Shown here in pieces: positions 62,047 through 63,187 of a stretch of DNA of 63,187 nt. The translations under genes were made by a program, and so were the position numbers. The notes under the pieces are model-generated. The model was not told the DNA's origin and ran no database searches. It saw only the letters and a program-made list of their open reading frames with translations. Origin of the DNA: CAZWRV01 sp964636325 (lineage in GTDB: Bacteria > Verrucomicrobiota > Lentisphaeria > Victivallales > GWF2-50-93); contig CAZWRV010000032.1 in assembly GCA_964636325.1 (NCBI GenBank), forward strand, positions 1 through 63,187, read 5' to 3'. How positions within the stretch are numbered: position 1 is the first letter of the stretch; each line of letters starts with the position of its first letter.

Positions 62047-62928
62047 CTAGAAGCCGAAGTTGATGCCGATGAAGATCGGGAGCCAGTTGTCTGGGCTGTA
62101 GTTGAGCACGCCGATCTGGAATCCGGACAGGTCGCCGGAGTAGTTGAAGAAGCCGATCTGGAGCCCGTTGAGCTCCTCGGCGCGGTTGAATCCGGCACCG
62201 AACTGGACGCCGTTGGCGCTCTCGGATCCGCAGTAGAACGCGCCGAACTGAACCCCATTCATCGTCCCGGTGTCGCTCGACACCGGCGAGATGAGCGCGC
62301 CGTTCATCAAGTCTATGTTGGATACCGTCCCGATCCCGGATATCCTGCAGCCGGAGAAAAGTTCCGTGTCCGCGCACGAGACGTCTATCGGGCATATCTG
62401 CAGCCCCCTCGCCTTCCTGCTGAAGTCCCCGAAGATCGCGATCTGGAAGCCGTCCATCTCCTTGGAAAGCCCCACTGCGGCTATCTGCAATCCGGCGAAC
62501 GCGACTGACTGCGTCGCCCCCGTCGGACTCATGTCGAACCCGTAGACCCGCACGTTCCTGGAATAGATGAAATTCCAGTTGAAGCCCTCAACCGAATATT
62601 TCTTCGAGAATATCTGCGCCGGATGGAATAGCGCAAGCTGGAAGGGAGTCCATCTGCCGGTATCAGGCGCAGGGGCAGGCGTCGTCGCCGTTTCGGAAAG
62701 ATCAGTCGCCTTTTCCGCCTCCGCTTCCTTGGAGACCGTCTTCTCGGCAGGCGCTTCCGGAACAGCCTGCTGCTGCGGGACGGCTCCCGGCTTCGCCGAC
62801 GGTTCCTCCTTCTTAACTGGCTCGCCCTGCGCGAGGAGCTGCGGCATCAAGGCCGGCGACATAAGGAACAGGGCCGAAAATAGACACAGGAACACCCGGG
62901 CATTAGTATAAAAGCAAAGTCTCTTCAT
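62047..62928 (-). CDS. Exported surface-repeat protein (GLQIG-type beta repeats)
   Basis: 293 residues from ATG 62928. Signal peptide near 10-34 (VFLCLFSALFLMSPALMPQL). A Pro/Ala/Glu-rich, low-complexity linker (~35-95) is followed by ~12 short beta-strand repeats of the form G-x-Q-[IF]-G-x-[FA], for example GLQIAAVGLS, GFQIAIFGDF, GVQFGAFYCG, GLQIGFFNYS, ending FIGINFGF. This pattern occurs in outer-surface proteins annotated as LA_2272-type repeats, and the terminal Phe suggests outer-membrane beta-structure. Role unknown. Convergent with the giant repeat protein. Confidence 0.7.
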   Translation of the reverse strand: MKRLCFYTNARVFLCLFSALFLMSPALMPQLLAQGEPVKKEEPSAKPGAVPQQQAVPEAPAEKTVSKEAEAEKATDLSETATTPAPAPDTGRWTPFQLALFHPAQIFSKKYSVEGFNWNFIYSRNVRVYGFDMSPTGATQSVAFAGLQIAAVGLSKEMDGFQIAIFGDFSRKARGLQICPIDVSCADTELFSGCRISGIGTVSNIDLMNGALISPVSSDTGTMNGVQFGAFYCGSESANGVQFGAGFNRAEELNGLQIGFFNYSGDLSGFQIGVLNYSPDNWLPIFIGINFGF

Positions 62929-63004
62929 CTTCTTGTTTTCTCCATGATTATTTATCAATTTTCTAAAATAGCATCTGGCGGCGTGTATTGCAAAACACCT
63001 GGTT

Positions 63005-63187
63005 CTGACGCGCAAGCGGCTCAACCCTCCGGGAGACGAGATAGTTACCGACAAAGCTCGCGACAAAGTTACCGACAAAGATGGGCGAGTTTCAGAGGAG
63101 TGCCCGTCTGCGGTGACCGCAGTTTTGTCGGCGTGAAACTTGAAGTAGCGCAGGTATTCCTACCTGCGATGCCGCAGACAGGAATGT
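63005..63187. repeat. Repeat-rich intergenic edge
   Basis: Contains GGCTCAACCCTCCGG (63018-63032), the exact reverse complement of bases 12-26; a tandem GTTACCGACAAAG...GCGACAAAG...TTACCGACAAAG at about 63047-63079; and CTGCGG-tga-CCGCAG, whose downstream part CGCAGTTTTGTC is the reverse complement of 74-85. No gene seen. Confidence 0.5.

Overview
The window reads as a chromosomal segment of a free-living or gut-associated bacterium of the PVC group, most probably Lentisphaerota (Victivallales-like). This placement is inference from gene content. The pointers are a prepilin-type protein with the '[24 protein letters not shown]' style of N-terminus (split here only by its cleavage site) encoded inside a glycan locus, many large secreted carbohydrate-active proteins without a SusC/SusD pair, GntR regulators with LacI-like sensor domains, a heparinase II/III-like protein, an uncharacterised glycyl radical enzyme, and an abundance of short palindromic and phrase-like intergenic repeats. 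Most genes are GC-rich with G/C third positions; the restriction-modification pair is visibly more AT-rich.

Layout. 0.1-3.6 kb (minus): zinc alcohol dehydrogenase, PHP-like protein and a sorbitol-6-phosphate-dehydrogenase-like SDR. 3.6-6.1 kb (minus): exported ankyrin-type protein and a TrmA/RlmD-family RNA methyltransferase. 6.2-10.8 kb (plus): a hexosamine-type module of sugar kinase, PIG-L deacetylase, sugar nucleotidyltransferase and NahK-like anomeric kinase. 11.2-12.3 kb (minus): lysine 2,3-aminomutase. 13.0-17.2 kb (plus): dnaK, groES and groEL, preceded by a textbook sigma-54 promoter. 17.3-22.6 kb (plus): DUF3592 membrane protein, an NgoMIV-type restriction-modification system, DAHP synthase and an AI-2E-family permease. 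22.7-25.3 kb (plus): a candidate branched-chain-rich leader peptide and attenuator, acetolactate synthase and KDPG aldolase. 25.8-30.4 kb: glycyl radical enzyme divergent from an AraC regulator, then an alpha-barrel glycosidase-like protein. 31.0-32.4 kb: a dead IS1634-type insertion sequence.

32.5-57.4 kb is a glycan-degradation region: two GntR/LacI-type regulators, a CE7-like esterase, three glycosidase-like TIM-barrel proteins, a prepilin-like protein, a malectin/beta-propeller secreted protein, an SGNH hydrolase, a URO-D-family methyltransferase-like protein, a heparinase II/III-like protein, an EB_dh/CBM9-like exported protein and a membrane histidine kinase. The last three are packed as one operon. 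57.4-63.1 kb holds a lipoprotein, a giant secreted protein with seven InlB-type B-repeats, and a surface-repeat protein on the minus strand.

How it fits together: secreted and cytoplasmic enzymes would strip acetyl, and perhaps methyl, groups from an acidic or decorated polysaccharide and cleave it. KDPG aldolase, the dehydrogenases and the hexosamine module could process released sugars. These pathway links are inference. No tRNA, rRNA or CRISPR array was seen. The most notable observations are the sigma-54 promoter on a chaperone cluster, the ilvB leader/attenuator, the residue-by-residue match of the restriction enzyme to NgoMIV, the orphan glycyl radical enzyme with an altered radical motif, and the heparinase/EB_dh/histidine kinase operon.
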